Below are positions 1 to 7,003 of a DNA stretch of 10,979 bases, one piece after another (positions within the stretch are counted from its first letter, which is position 1; each line of letters opens with the position of its first letter). A model generated the notes under the pieces. It worked only from the letters and a program-made list of their open reading frames with translations, was not told where the DNA came from and made no database searches. Source of the DNA: Bacteroidales bacterium (lineage in GTDB: Bacteria > Bacteroidota > Bacteroidia > Bacteroidales > UBA932). Both the position numbers and the translations under genes were made by a program. The stretch spans positions 1 through 10,979 of the forward strand of contig SFJB01000059.1 of assembly GCA_004555145.1 (NCBI GenBank). Reading direction: 5' to 3'.

Positions 1-91
1 GTTTCTGGTGGACTTCTTTCTTATAGGAATCCCTTTCCAGAACTCTGCCGAAATAGTCCCGCGCATAACCGTATTTAGGCTTTCGTGACAT
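1..91 (-). CDS. Unrecognised protein, N-terminal 30 codons only
   Basis: A minus-strand frame opens with ATG at 91 and stays open to the window edge, so only the first 30 residues are visible. They begin MSRKPKYGYARDYFGRV and are very basic and aromatic, with no signal peptide or membrane segment, which suggests a cytoplasmic and possibly nucleic-acid-binding protein. Upstream in the same frame a stop lies at about 107-109, so the ATG at 91 is the only good start. The plus strand of this stretch has stops in the frame of the neighbouring LytTR relic (for example 24-26, 54-56 and 66-68), which favours minus-strand coding here. I see neither a good -7 box nor a Shine-Dalgarno sequence before it. 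I do not recognise the family, and a chance open frame of 30 codons is possible. Confidence 0.4.
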   Translation of the reverse strand, partial: MSRKPKYGYARDYFGRVLERDSYKKEVHQK

Positions 92-119
92 ATGGCAGAC
101 TAAAAATCAGCAGCCTCCA

Positions 120-224
120 AACGGCTCTTCCATACTTTCCAAAATACCCCTGCGCACAATTGAGGAACAACTGCCGCAGGAGGAATTTATCCGGATTCAC
201 CGCTCGTATCTGGTATCCCGTTGC
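120..224 (+). pseudogene. Relic of a LytTR-type DNA-binding domain
   Basis: A plus-strand frame (codons starting at 120, 123 and so on) reads SSILSKIPLRTIEEQLP followed by QEEFIRIHRSYLVSR. This matches the central LytTR core, in which a 'sL..lEeqLp...FiRvHrSylV' segment precedes the final strands. It is the output domain of AgrA/LytR-type response regulators. The fragment has no start codon, no receiver domain and no C-terminal strands. Shortly after the SYLV segment it runs into the antisense of the TonB receptor's last codons and stops at TGA 249-251. Upstream, the same frame has stops at 24-26, 54-56 and 66-68. It is therefore a roughly 35-residue remnant of a lost regulator gene, wedged between the left-edge gene and the end of the receptor gene. 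The family match is by eye. Confidence 0.6.
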
Positions 225-240
225 AGGACTTGCAGGGAAA

Positions 241-2553
241 TCAGAATCTGAGCCCTGTGCCTATGATAATCGAGCGGGGCAGGGAAGGTCCGTAGATATA
301 TCCCGAATCACGCAGCTCTCCCTTGTCGAAATCCTTCTGGTAGGCATTGAATATATTCTTTATGCCCACGTACAGGTTGAGATGGCAGATATCCATAATG
401 CGGAACTCATAGCTGAACTTGCACCCCATATCCCAGAAAGAAGGGGTACGCACAGCGACATCCACATCCGTACCGCTGCCAGCCATATGCTGGGTAAGCA
501 TAGGCCCCGTATATGTTCCCGACAAATCGATGTCGAAATTCTTGAAAGGACTGTAGCAGGCCACGAAGTAGCCATAATGGTCAGGAGAACGGAACAACTC
601 CCTCACAGGCTCGACCTTTTCATCGTCGCTCCACTGCTGCGCCTCATCATAACGGCTCCTCTGCACTGTTATGCCTGCCTGAAAAGAGAGATCTCGGCCA
701 AGGGAAAGTTTGCCCTCGAAAGTGGCTCCGAGCACCTTTGCGCTTGGTCCGTTGTATCTTTCAGTTATGCTGCTCATTCCGTCATCCGTCGTTTCACCGG
801 TCTGCCTGAGCGCATAGGTATCCCTCAGCAAAGTAAAGAATCCTTCTGCCATAAGATTGAGTTGTGCGGTCCCAAAACTGTGGTACCAGTCTCCTGAAAG
901 GCTGAACGAATGGGACCTTTCTTCCTTCAGGCCGTCAGCAAGCACGACGCGTATGCGCTCTCCGCCCACGACAGACACGTGCAGGTCCTCATCGAAGGCC
1001 TGGGGAGCACGGAAGCCACTGGCATATACTGCACGGAAAGCAAGATCGCGGAAAGGACTGTAGCGAATGTTCACGCGCGGAGAAAAGATAGGCGTATCGA
1101 TAAGATTGTGCTTATCCATACGCACTCCGGCAAGCAGGCTCCAGTGCGCGTTCTTCCATTCATTTTGCAGGTAGGTTCCCAATATTCTGACGGACTGCCT
1201 TATCTCGTAGTCATAGCCCAGGGATATATCGTGCAATCTGTCATAATTGTATTCCATCCCGACAGTGAGCTGCGCTGGCATAAAAAGAAGGCGGCTGAAC
1301 TTGCAGGAATACTGAAGCCCGGCAACACCGGTAAAATTCCTGGTCTTTCCATAGGCATTGGGGTCCATTCCTCCACCATAGTAGCTGTTCCTGTTTATAT
1401 GCTGCGCGGACAGATACGCAGACCAGGCGTGCTTGCCCTCCGGACTCTGCCCGTCGTAACTAACTGAACCGCTGTTATTCATATGCTCCGTCTGCTCAGC
1501 TATCAGGGCTTCGTGGGCAGGTCTGTCAAGACGATCCCCGCCACGGCGGAATTCTTTCAGAGCGTGATATTCGAAGTTGATTTTCGAGAATGGGGTAATC
1601 CTTACATAGCCTCTTGTGCCGGCTGTAAGTGAATTGACCGCAGGTATTTCCGTGAAGCCATCGGAATCGGCATCATAGCCATCCCTCGAACGGCTCTGTC
1701 CAAACACGAACACACCTGCCTTGCCGTCATCGGAAACCATCGAGGCATTAATGTTGGTATTGTTGTCGAATGCCGGTCCAATCCCAATGGAAGTAAAATC
1801 GTGCCTGATTTCAGCGCTTGACCTCATTGCCTCCTTTGTAATGATGTTTATGGTTCCACCTATGGCAGACGCACCGAAAAGCGCCGAGCCTCCTCCCCTT
1901 ACGACCTCCACACGTTCTATCATTGCAGCGGGGATCTGCTCCAGTCCGTACACTCCTGCGAGTGCGGAGAAAACGGGTCTTGAATCTATGAGTATCTGTG
2001 AATAGTGGCCGTCCAGCCCATTGATTCTCGCCTGGGAGAATCCGCAGTTCTGGCAGTCATTCTCCACTCTGACACCAGGCTGAAATACCAGTCCGTCAGC
2101 AAGGGTAGCCGACACGGTCCTAGTGAAGATGCTGTTGTCCAACACATTCACAAGACTCGGAGCCTCCTTGCGTGAAGCATGGTTCCTTGTAGCACTGAAC
2201 ACAACTTCATCTATGGCTAGATGTTCCTCCTCCAGAAGGAAATTGATTTCATACGATTCTCCTTTCCTGAGGTCCAGCTGCACTGCTGTTTCTTTGAAGC
2301 CGATTGCTGTGGCGACCAATTCAAAAGTGCCTACAGGCAGGTTGCGCAGAATGTAATGTCCCGACGTGGAAGTCTGTGCGCCTATATTGGTTCCCTTCAG
2401 CATTATTGTTATGAAAGGAAGATGTTCCCCTGTTATGGCGTCGGTCACGTGTCCGGATACACTGATGTCAGTTCTGGTCTGCGCATAAGCCGTATCGCTC
2501 CCGTACACGATGAGCATGGCCGCAAGCGCGGCAAAATAATGTTTTATATTCAT
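241..2553 (-). CDS. TonB-dependent outer-membrane receptor (siderophore/heme/metal type)
   Basis: A 770-residue outer-membrane active transporter driven by TonB-ExbBD. A signal peptide covers residues 1-24 (cleavage after AYA, before Q25). A CarboxypepD_reg-like beta-sandwich spans about 30-110 (SGHVTDAITGEHLPF), a TonB-box-like stretch follows at about 114-122 (IDEVVFSAT), the plug domain runs from about 130 to 240 (IERVEVVRGGGSALFG, then IGGTINIITK), and the 22-strand barrel reaches the C-terminus, which ends in the aromatic residue expected of outer-membrane barrels (GTGLRF). The plug has a DCQNCGF motif (Cys167, Cys170). The length and lack of a SusD partner fit the FepA/CirA/BtuB-like class rather than SusC. 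It lies 53 bp downstream of the His-rich gene on the same strand with no convincing -7 box between, so the two are probably co-transcribed. The substrate is not readable from sequence; a metal, heme or metal chelate is inferred from the neighbour. Confidence 0.93.
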   Translation of the reverse strand: MNIKHYFAALAAMLIVYGSDTAYAQTRTDISVSGHVTDAITGEHLPFITIMLKGTNIGAQTSTSGHYILRNLPVGTFELVATAIGFKETAVQLDLRKGESYEINFLLEEEHLAIDEVVFSATRNHASRKEAPSLVNVLDNSIFTRTVSATLADGLVFQPGVRVENDCQNCGFSQARINGLDGHYSQILIDSRPVFSALAGVYGLEQIPAAMIERVEVVRGGGSALFGASAIGGTINIITKEAMRSSAEIRHDFTSIGIGPAFDNNTNINASMVSDDGKAGVFVFGQSRSRDGYDADSDGFTEIPAVNSLTAGTRGYVRITPFSKINFEYHALKEFRRGGDRLDRPAHEALIAEQTEHMNNSGSVSYDGQSPEGKHAWSAYLSAQHINRNSYYGGGMDPNAYGKTRNFTGVAGLQYSCKFSRLLFMPAQLTVGMEYNYDRLHDISLGYDYEIRQSVRILGTYLQNEWKNAHWSLLAGVRMDKHNLIDTPIFSPRVNIRYSPFRDLAFRAVYASGFRAPQAFDEDLHVSVVGGERIRVVLADGLKEERSHSFSLSGDWYHSFGTAQLNLMAEGFFTLLRDTYALRQTGETTDDGMSSITERYNGPSAKVLGATFEGKLSLGRDLSFQAGITVQRSRYDEAQQWSDDEKVEPVRELFRSPDHYGYFVACYSPFKNFDIDLSGTYTGPMLTQHMAGSGTDVDVAVRTPSFWDMGCKFSYEFRIMDICHLNLYVGIKNIFNAYQKDFDKGELRDSGYIYGPSLPRSIIIGTGLRF

Positions 2554-2560
2554 TAATTAT

Positions 2561-2617
2561 TGTCGTTATTGATGCAACTTATTGTCTGTAAATTATTTGC
2601 TGAATATTATAACGACA
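2561..2617. repeat. 9-bp inverted repeat around the receptor leader
   Basis: TGTCGTTAT at 2561-2569 is the exact reverse complement of ATAACGACA at 2609-2617, with 39 bp between. The arms sit just upstream of the receptor ATG and across the last codons of the His-rich gene. The loop is too long and A/T-rich for a classic terminator. It could be a paired operator, or a structure that tunes expression of the second gene, or chance in an A/T-rich gap. Confidence 0.3.
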
Positions 2618-2942
2618 TTGGAGGCGCCCTCAGGCCGAGGACATGATGTATAAGAGTGCTGATATGTATCTCAGGGAGAGGAAAAGAGATCAATACCTCC
2701 GCATAGAGGTACGGAATGTCCAGATGAAACTCTTCCTGCGATTGGAATAGATTGGCTGAAAGGAGTTGGATGGTCTGGAACTGCGCGTCAGTGTGGTTAT
2801 GAGACTTCGCGCTCCAGGGATGAGAGTGCACAATTCTTCCCTCTTCTCCATAATGCACGTGGGTAAAGAGGTTGGTCGATGCGAAAAAGAAGGCAAACAC
2901 CAGCAGCATCAACACACTCGAATATTTTACCGTTTTTCTCAA
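2607..2942 (-). CDS. Small His-rich membrane/exported protein, putative metal-handling partner of the receptor
   Basis: From the TTG at 2942 this gives 111 residues: a basic n-region (RKTVKY), a hydrophobic segment at about 8-22 (LMLLVFAFFF), then a His-rich exported part with three H-x-H pairs (HVH 28-30, HSH 39-41, HNH 48-50) and a further HH near residue 100. Small proteins of this kind, with HxH after one membrane segment, occur next to TonB receptors in Bacteroidota; their biochemical role is unknown to me. Metal binding (Zn, Cu, Ni or heme) is inferred from the His pairs. The start is uncertain. The frame extends to an ATG at 3086, but that overlaps the phosphatase promoter at 3079-3110 and would lie upstream of the -7 box at 2951-2958. 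An ATG at 2909 would lose the positive residues. The TTG gives the best signal-anchor but leaves almost no leader. Confidence 0.65.
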   Translation of the reverse strand: MRKTVKYSSVLMLLVFAFFFASTNLFTHVHYGEEGRIVHSHPWSAKSHNHTDAQFQTIQLLSANLFQSQEEFHLDIPYLYAEVLISFPLPEIHISTLIHHVLGLRAPPMSL

Positions 2943-2950
2943 AGCGACCG

Positions 2951-2958
2951 CAAAGATA
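2951..2958 (-). promoter_or_regulatory. Candidate -7 box for the His-rich/TonB receptor unit
   Basis: Read on the minus strand this is TATCTTTG, an exact match to the Bacteroidota -7 consensus TAnnTTTG. The expected -33 TTTG about 20 bp upstream is only weakly matched (CTTC). Transcription from here would begin near 2945 and run into the His-rich gene and then the receptor. Confidence 0.45.
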
Positions 2959-3078
2959 TGAAAAAAAGTAGAACTGATGAAGATGTTGTTGAATACTGAC
3001 AGCGCGACATTCAAATTCGGCTGGTGGTCATCATTCGGAGAAGGCTCCCTCCTGAAAGGCTTTCCGATGGTTTCGGTT

Positions 3079-3110
3079 TTTGCCATATTGACAATTATTT
3101 CATATATTTG
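3079..3110 (+). promoter_or_regulatory. Promoter of the histidine phosphatase gene
   Basis: TTTG at 3079-3082, a 20-bp spacer and TATATTTG at 3103-3110 form a full match to the Bacteroidota sigma-ABfr-type promoter (-33 TTTG, -7 TAnnTTTG). Transcription would start near 3117, leaving a leader of roughly 85 nt before the ATG at 3203. It is arranged back to back with the minus-strand -7 box about 150 bp away. Confidence 0.65.
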
Positions 3111-3202
3111 ATGGTAGGTTCAGGCCGTTACCAGTGCAGTTTATCAGACCTGTCAGAGACTTGGAGCAACGGAAATTCAATCAATTATTTCATATTTCAG
3201 CT

Positions 3203-4489
3203 ATGTTCAGAAAAGCAAGCATAATCATTTTCCCGATCCTGTTCTGTATAGGTGCAGGAGCACAGGTAACGAAGGAGAATGTAGAAAAGGACCTGTATAT
3301 CACTGCAGGAGTGCATCATCCCTATATGGTCCCCGAGATAGAGGACACCAAAGCCCCGAAAGGCTTCAAAGCCTTCTACGTTACCCATTATGGCAGGCAC
3401 GGGAGCCGCTATCATACAACGGAAGCCTTCTTTGACGAGAACGTTCCGTGTATGGCAGCACTTGCAGAAAAAGGGCTGCTCACCGAGCAGGGACTCTCGC
3501 TCAAGAGCGAGATGGAGTGGCTGCAGCAGAGGCACAGCGGCATGGCCGGAACGCTTACTGAGAAGGGTGGCTTTGAGCAGCAGGGTGTAGCGCAGAGGCT
3601 ATATGAGCGTTGTCCGGAAATATTCAGGCAGAAGGGCAGCAAGCAGATAAGCAGCCGTTCCACCAACGTACACAGGGTCATTCAGTCGATGGGCCATTTC
3701 AACGCCTCACTCAAGGCGTGCCAGAGTGACCTGGTAATCACCATGCTCACGGGAGACCGCTATTGGGACATCCTTTGCCACAACACGTCAGATATTGAAA
3801 ACCCTTACAGGGAGCGCCAGGAGTTTGTCAAGGACTCCCTTGTCAAGGATTACGTTTCCAAACTCCACCCGGAGCATCTCTTCAAGGATCCTTCAGCTGT
3901 GGAAGCTATTTGCGGGGTTGATGCCAAAGAATTGGAATTCAAGCTGTTCGAGTCCACTCAAATCACCCGTACACTCGACCATTCAGAGGGACACAATCCT
4001 CTGGAACTCTTTCCAATCGACGACCTCGTGAATATGGGACGCGCCTACAATATCATGAATTTCGTGTGGTTTATGCACAGCATTGAGGGCGGGGACATCA
4101 ACACCAGAGCAGTGGGCATACCTATACTGAATGATATGGTCAGGACAGCGGAGGAAGCGATGGCGGGCAACGGCCACTGCGCAGATTTCCGCTTCGGACA
4201 CGATTCTGGAGTGGGGCCTCTGGCGGCAATGCTCGAGATAGGTGATTACGCAAAGGAACTTCATCTCGCCGAATCTCCGGATGAATGGCCGGCATACAGG
4301 AATCTCTGTATGTGCAGCAATGTCCAGCTCATCTTCTACCGCAACAAGGCAGGGGAGGTCCTTGTGAAGGTGCTCCTCAACGAAAAGGAGGTACTCATTG
4401 GCGAATCCTGTCCGGTTTACAGCGGTCCTTACTACAGGTGGGAGGATTTCCGCGACTTCGTAACGGCAAGAACTGCCGGGCTCCAATAA
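3203..4489 (+). CDS. Secreted histidine acid phosphatase (phytase/MINPP-like, branch 2)
   Basis: A 428-residue phosphomonoesterase of the histidine phosphatase superfamily, branch 2, which works through a phosphohistidine intermediate. The catalytic RHGSR motif is at residues 65-69 (nucleophile His66), preceded by FYVTHYG. The second catalytic site is the FGHDSG motif with His333-Asp334, the HD proton-donor form seen in AppA-type phytases and many acid phosphatases rather than the HAE of classic MINPP. A type I signal peptide (residues 1-20, MFRKASIIIFPILF, cleavage after GAGA) sends it to the periplasm or beyond. The frame can be extended to a GTG at 3134, but that adds 23 residues before the signal peptide, so ATG 3203 is chosen. 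The length fits the family. Substrates could be inositol phosphates, sugar phosphates or nucleotides; the sequence does not decide. It has its own promoter and is divergent from the metal-type receptor unit. Confidence 0.88.
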   Translation: MFRKASIIIFPILFCIGAGAQVTKENVEKDLYITAGVHHPYMVPEIEDTKAPKGFKAFYVTHYGRHGSRYHTTEAFFDENVPCMAALAEKGLLTEQGLSLKSEMEWLQQRHSGMAGTLTEKGGFEQQGVAQRLYERCPEIFRQKGSKQISSRSTNVHRVIQSMGHFNASLKACQSDLVITMLTGDRYWDILCHNTSDIENPYRERQEFVKDSLVKDYVSKLHPEHLFKDPSAVEAICGVDAKELEFKLFESTQITRTLDHSEGHNPLELFPIDDLVNMGRAYNIMNFVWFMHSIEGGDINTRAVGIPILNDMVRTAEEAMAGNGHCADFRFGHDSGVGPLAAMLEIGDYAKELHLAESPDEWPAYRNLCMCSNVQLIFYRNKAGEVLVKVLLNEKEVLIGESCPVYSGPYYRWEDFRDFVTARTAGLQ

Positions 4490-4532
4490 GCGAAAAGTGT
4501 AAATGTTATATGTTTTATAGAAAGATAATCAG

Positions 4533-4544
4533 ATTGATATCAAT
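4533..4544. promoter_or_regulatory. Perfect 12-bp palindrome, possible operator
   Basis: ATTGATATCAAT equals its own reverse complement over all 12 bases. It lies 17-28 bp upstream of the -7 box of the lipoprotein gene and covers the place where a -33 element would sit, which is where a dimeric repressor or activator would bind. No regulator gene lies nearby and no known box was recognised. Confidence 0.35.
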
Positions 4545-4560
4545 TACAATAAATATTTCC

Positions 4561-4568
4561 TAACTTTG
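4561..4568 (+). promoter_or_regulatory. -7 box of the lipoprotein gene
   Basis: TAACTTTG exactly matches TAnnTTTG, 34 bp before the ATG at 4603. The nearest upstream TTG (4534-4536) is 24 bp away, longer than the usual 19-21, so the -33 element is weak and the promoter may depend on an activator. A leader of about 28 nt is predicted. Confidence 0.55.
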
Positions 4569-4602
4569 GCGGAGGTAGAATATTGGTAAAAACTATAGTT
4601 TT

Positions 4603-6861
4603 ATGACGAAAGCTATTCATACTTTCAGAACGCTGCTCAGCTGTATAGGCCTGAGCATTGTATTGTTGGCATCTTGCGAAAAGCCGGACAACTCAGGCAG
4701 CAATGTGCCTGTCCAGAGCATTTCCATAGCAGGTTTGGACGGCAGCAGCCTGACCGTTCCTTTCTCTGACACCCCACTGGTGTTCAATATTTCCTTCAAC
4801 CCGGAAAATGCAAGTGTAAAGAACATATCCGCCAGCTCCTCAAATCCGTCAGTCGCAACTGCGGAGGCCAGTCTTAAAGGAGGCACAAAGGCCGTCGGAT
4901 ATCCCGCAGAACTGGTCGTGACCCTGCTGTCGGGAGGTGAAACGGACATCACCGTGACAGTCGACGGGAAGAAAGATGTGATGCACCTGATTGTTGAGCC
5001 GGAGATTGTGTTCGCCATTACCGGAGAGGCGAGCGGCATCTCATCACAACAGGTTTACTGCGGTATGTCGATGATCAACTCCGACAAGCTGCCTTCTTTC
5101 GAATCCTATGTGATGGGAGGCATCTGCTACAGCGACGTGAATACGATGCCTGTTGTCCCTACCGTCAGCGAGAACTCCACCGACAACCACGACTGCAGCA
5201 TAGCTCTGGGAGTAAGCTTCAAGGCCGGGCAGACCCCTGTGGACGGAGAATACAATGAAATCCAGATAGGCGACCTGAAGCCTTCCACAAAGTACTACTA
5301 CAGGGCTTTTGTATGGATTGACGAGTCCGAGACCGTATACTACGGCGAACTGAAAACCTTCCAGACCTCCGATGCCCCTGTCATCTCCGCCGAAGAAATT
5401 GACCTCGGCCTGAGCGTCAACTGGTGGGGTTGCAACATTGGAGCGACCAAGCCGGAGGAGTACGGCAACTACTACGCCTGGGGCGAGATTTCCGAGAAGG
5501 CAACATATACCCTGAACAACTACACGCTGCGTTACAGCAAATACCACACTACTCAGCGCGAGGAGGGATATCCTCAGACTTCCATCAAGATTGACAACAA
5601 GACCATACTCGACGCAGAGGACGACATTGCAACCATTACCCTCGGCGAAGAGTGGAGAACACCTACAGTCGAGGAAATCCGCGAGCTCAAGGACCTCAAC
5701 CCGTCAATCTATGAGCTGAACGGGGTCAAGGGACTGCTCTTCACCGGCAAGAACGGGAACTCAATGTTCATCCCGTTCAACGGTATGAAGAAAGAGGACC
5801 AATCTCTATACCAGGGCGAATGCGTTATGCTCTGGTCCTGCAAGGCTTCCGTTGACGACGCGCTGAGAGCCGGTGCTTACGAGACGGAATCGCAGTGGGG
5901 CGGGGTACTCAACACCTATGCATACAGGTTCGTGGGAATGGGAGTGCGAGGCGTGCGCGCCCAGAGGCCGAAAGACGGTCCGGACCTGAAATACACTGAT
6001 TTCAAGGCAACTGACGTGACCACCAACAGCGCCACCATCTCCCTTACCGTCGACATAGACGATGCGCAAATCTCATCCGAGGGCGTGGGTCTGCAGGTTT
6101 CTTCTGATCCTGATTTCAAGACTCTGTTTGCAGAGAAGAACTTCGGCAGCACCGGAGGCACCTTCACTATGAATCTGACTAACCTGTCACCGGCCTGCGA
6201 ATACTATGTCAGGGCTTGCGTAGGCACAACCACGAACGGTCTGTATCTGGGTGAGTCATTCAGCTTCACCACGGAGTCTGACGTTGTGGAGCCTTATGTG
6301 GATATGGGCACGGGCGTACTCTGGGCTTCCTGGGATTTGGGCTCCGAAGTGCCTGAACTGGAGGGCAACAAGTATGCCTGGGGCGAAACCGAAACGAAGG
6401 AAGAATACACCTTCGAGAACAACAAGTACTATTATCGTCAGGATAAGGGACGCTGCCTGTACTCAAAATACAATTCTTCAGACAAGCGCAGCACCCTTCT
6501 GCCTGAAGATGATGCGGTGATTGAAGCTCTAGGAGAAGGATACAGGACTCCTACCGTCGATGACTGGGCCGCACTCCAGCTGAACTGCATCAGGGAAGAA
6601 GGAAGCAGAAACGGAGTTAAGGGATACATATATACCAGCAAAATAACGGGCAAGACCCTGTTCTTCCCTTGCAAGTATTATATGACAGCCTCCGTCCTGA
6701 TCAAGGCTCCGGACTGGGACAAATACTGCAACATGAACTTCTCTCCAAATGTAATGGCCTCCATACCGGAGACCTGGACGGTAGAAACCATCATAGAGTA
6801 TATGGGCGGGTCCGATCGTTACCGCGGGCAGGCCATCAGACCTGTAAAAGTCGTTGAGTAG
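4603..6861 (+). CDS. Surface-type lipoprotein with Ig/FN3-like and two FISUMP-like modules
   Basis: A 752-residue protein of unknown precise function. The N-terminus is a lipoprotein signal peptide with lipobox LLASC and acylated Cys25, followed by acidic/polar residues (EKPDNSGS) that may favour surface display. By eye the order is: a bacterial Ig-like (Big_2/BACON-type) domain at about 34-127, an FN3-like domain at 128-256 (KPSTKYYYRAFV), a FISUMP-like module at 267-455 (NYYAWGE, EEWRTPTVEE, NGVKGLLF), a second FN3-like domain at 462-563 (SPACEYYVRACVG), and a second FISUMP-like module at 567-752 (KYAWGE, EGYRTPTVDD, NGVKGYIY). The FN3+FISUMP pair thus occurs twice in tandem, which points to internal duplication. 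No catalytic motif is visible; a role in adhesion or binding is inferred from architecture. It has its own -7 box and ends 5 bp before a strong hairpin. Confidence 0.82.
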   Translation: MTKAIHTFRTLLSCIGLSIVLLASCEKPDNSGSNVPVQSISIAGLDGSSLTVPFSDTPLVFNISFNPENASVKNISASSSNPSVATAEASLKGGTKAVGYPAELVVTLLSGGETDITVTVDGKKDVMHLIVEPEIVFAITGEASGISSQQVYCGMSMINSDKLPSFESYVMGGICYSDVNTMPVVPTVSENSTDNHDCSIALGVSFKAGQTPVDGEYNEIQIGDLKPSTKYYYRAFVWIDESETVYYGELKTFQTSDAPVISAEEIDLGLSVNWWGCNIGATKPEEYGNYYAWGEISEKATYTLNNYTLRYSKYHTTQREEGYPQTSIKIDNKTILDAEDDIATITLGEEWRTPTVEEIRELKDLNPSIYELNGVKGLLFTGKNGNSMFIPFNGMKKEDQSLYQGECVMLWSCKASVDDALRAGAYETESQWGGVLNTYAYRFVGMGVRGVRAQRPKDGPDLKYTDFKATDVTTNSATISLTVDIDDAQISSEGVGLQVSSDPDFKTLFAEKNFGSTGGTFTMNLTNLSPACEYYVRACVGTTTNGLYLGESFSFTTESDVVEPYVDMGTGVLWASWDLGSEVPELEGNKYAWGETETKEEYTFENNKYYYRQDKGRCLYSKYNSSDKRSTLLPEDDAVIEALGEGYRTPTVDDWAALQLNCIREEGSRNGVKGYIYTSKITGKTLFFPCKYYMTASVLIKAPDWDKYCNMNFSPNVMASIPETWTVETIIEYMGGSDRYRGQAIRPVKVVE

Positions 6862-6866
6862 CAGTG

Positions 6867-6900
6867 TCCCGGGATTCAGAGCTTTGTCTGAATCCTGGGA
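6867..6900 (+). terminator. Strong hairpin after the lipoprotein gene
   Basis: TCCCGGGATTCAGA (6867-6880) pairs with TCTGAATCCTGGGA (6887-6900) around a 6-nt loop. The 14-bp stem has one G-T wobble. It begins 6 bp after the lipoprotein stop. There is no U-tract on either side, so it is either a terminator without a classic tail or an RNA-stabilising 3' hairpin. By symmetry it could also end transcription arriving on the minus strand. Confidence 0.65.
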
Positions 6901-7003
6901 ACTCCTTCGTATAGAAGATACCCGCCGTTTGTTGGTATGCGCATCAGTGATGATGATACTGTCCTTTGGCTTGTCGTTCATATATGCTTCGCTTGATTTT
7001 GTG

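Noticed and set aside
85..897. A 270-codon plus-strand open frame, and another at 910-1467
   Set aside because: They lie antisense to the TonB receptor gene, whose product has a full signal peptide, plug and barrel. Their translations show no domain and are rich in Ser, Arg and His, as expected from an opposite-strand shadow.
3134..3202. GTG start at 3134 for the phosphatase
   Set aside because: It would place 23 polar residues before a clear signal peptide that begins at ATG 3203.
6529..6981. Minus-strand 150-codon frame starting at 6981
   Set aside because: Most of it is antisense to the second FISUMP-like module of the lipoprotein and has no recognisable domain. Only its promoter-proximal part outside the lipoprotein gene is kept as a finding.
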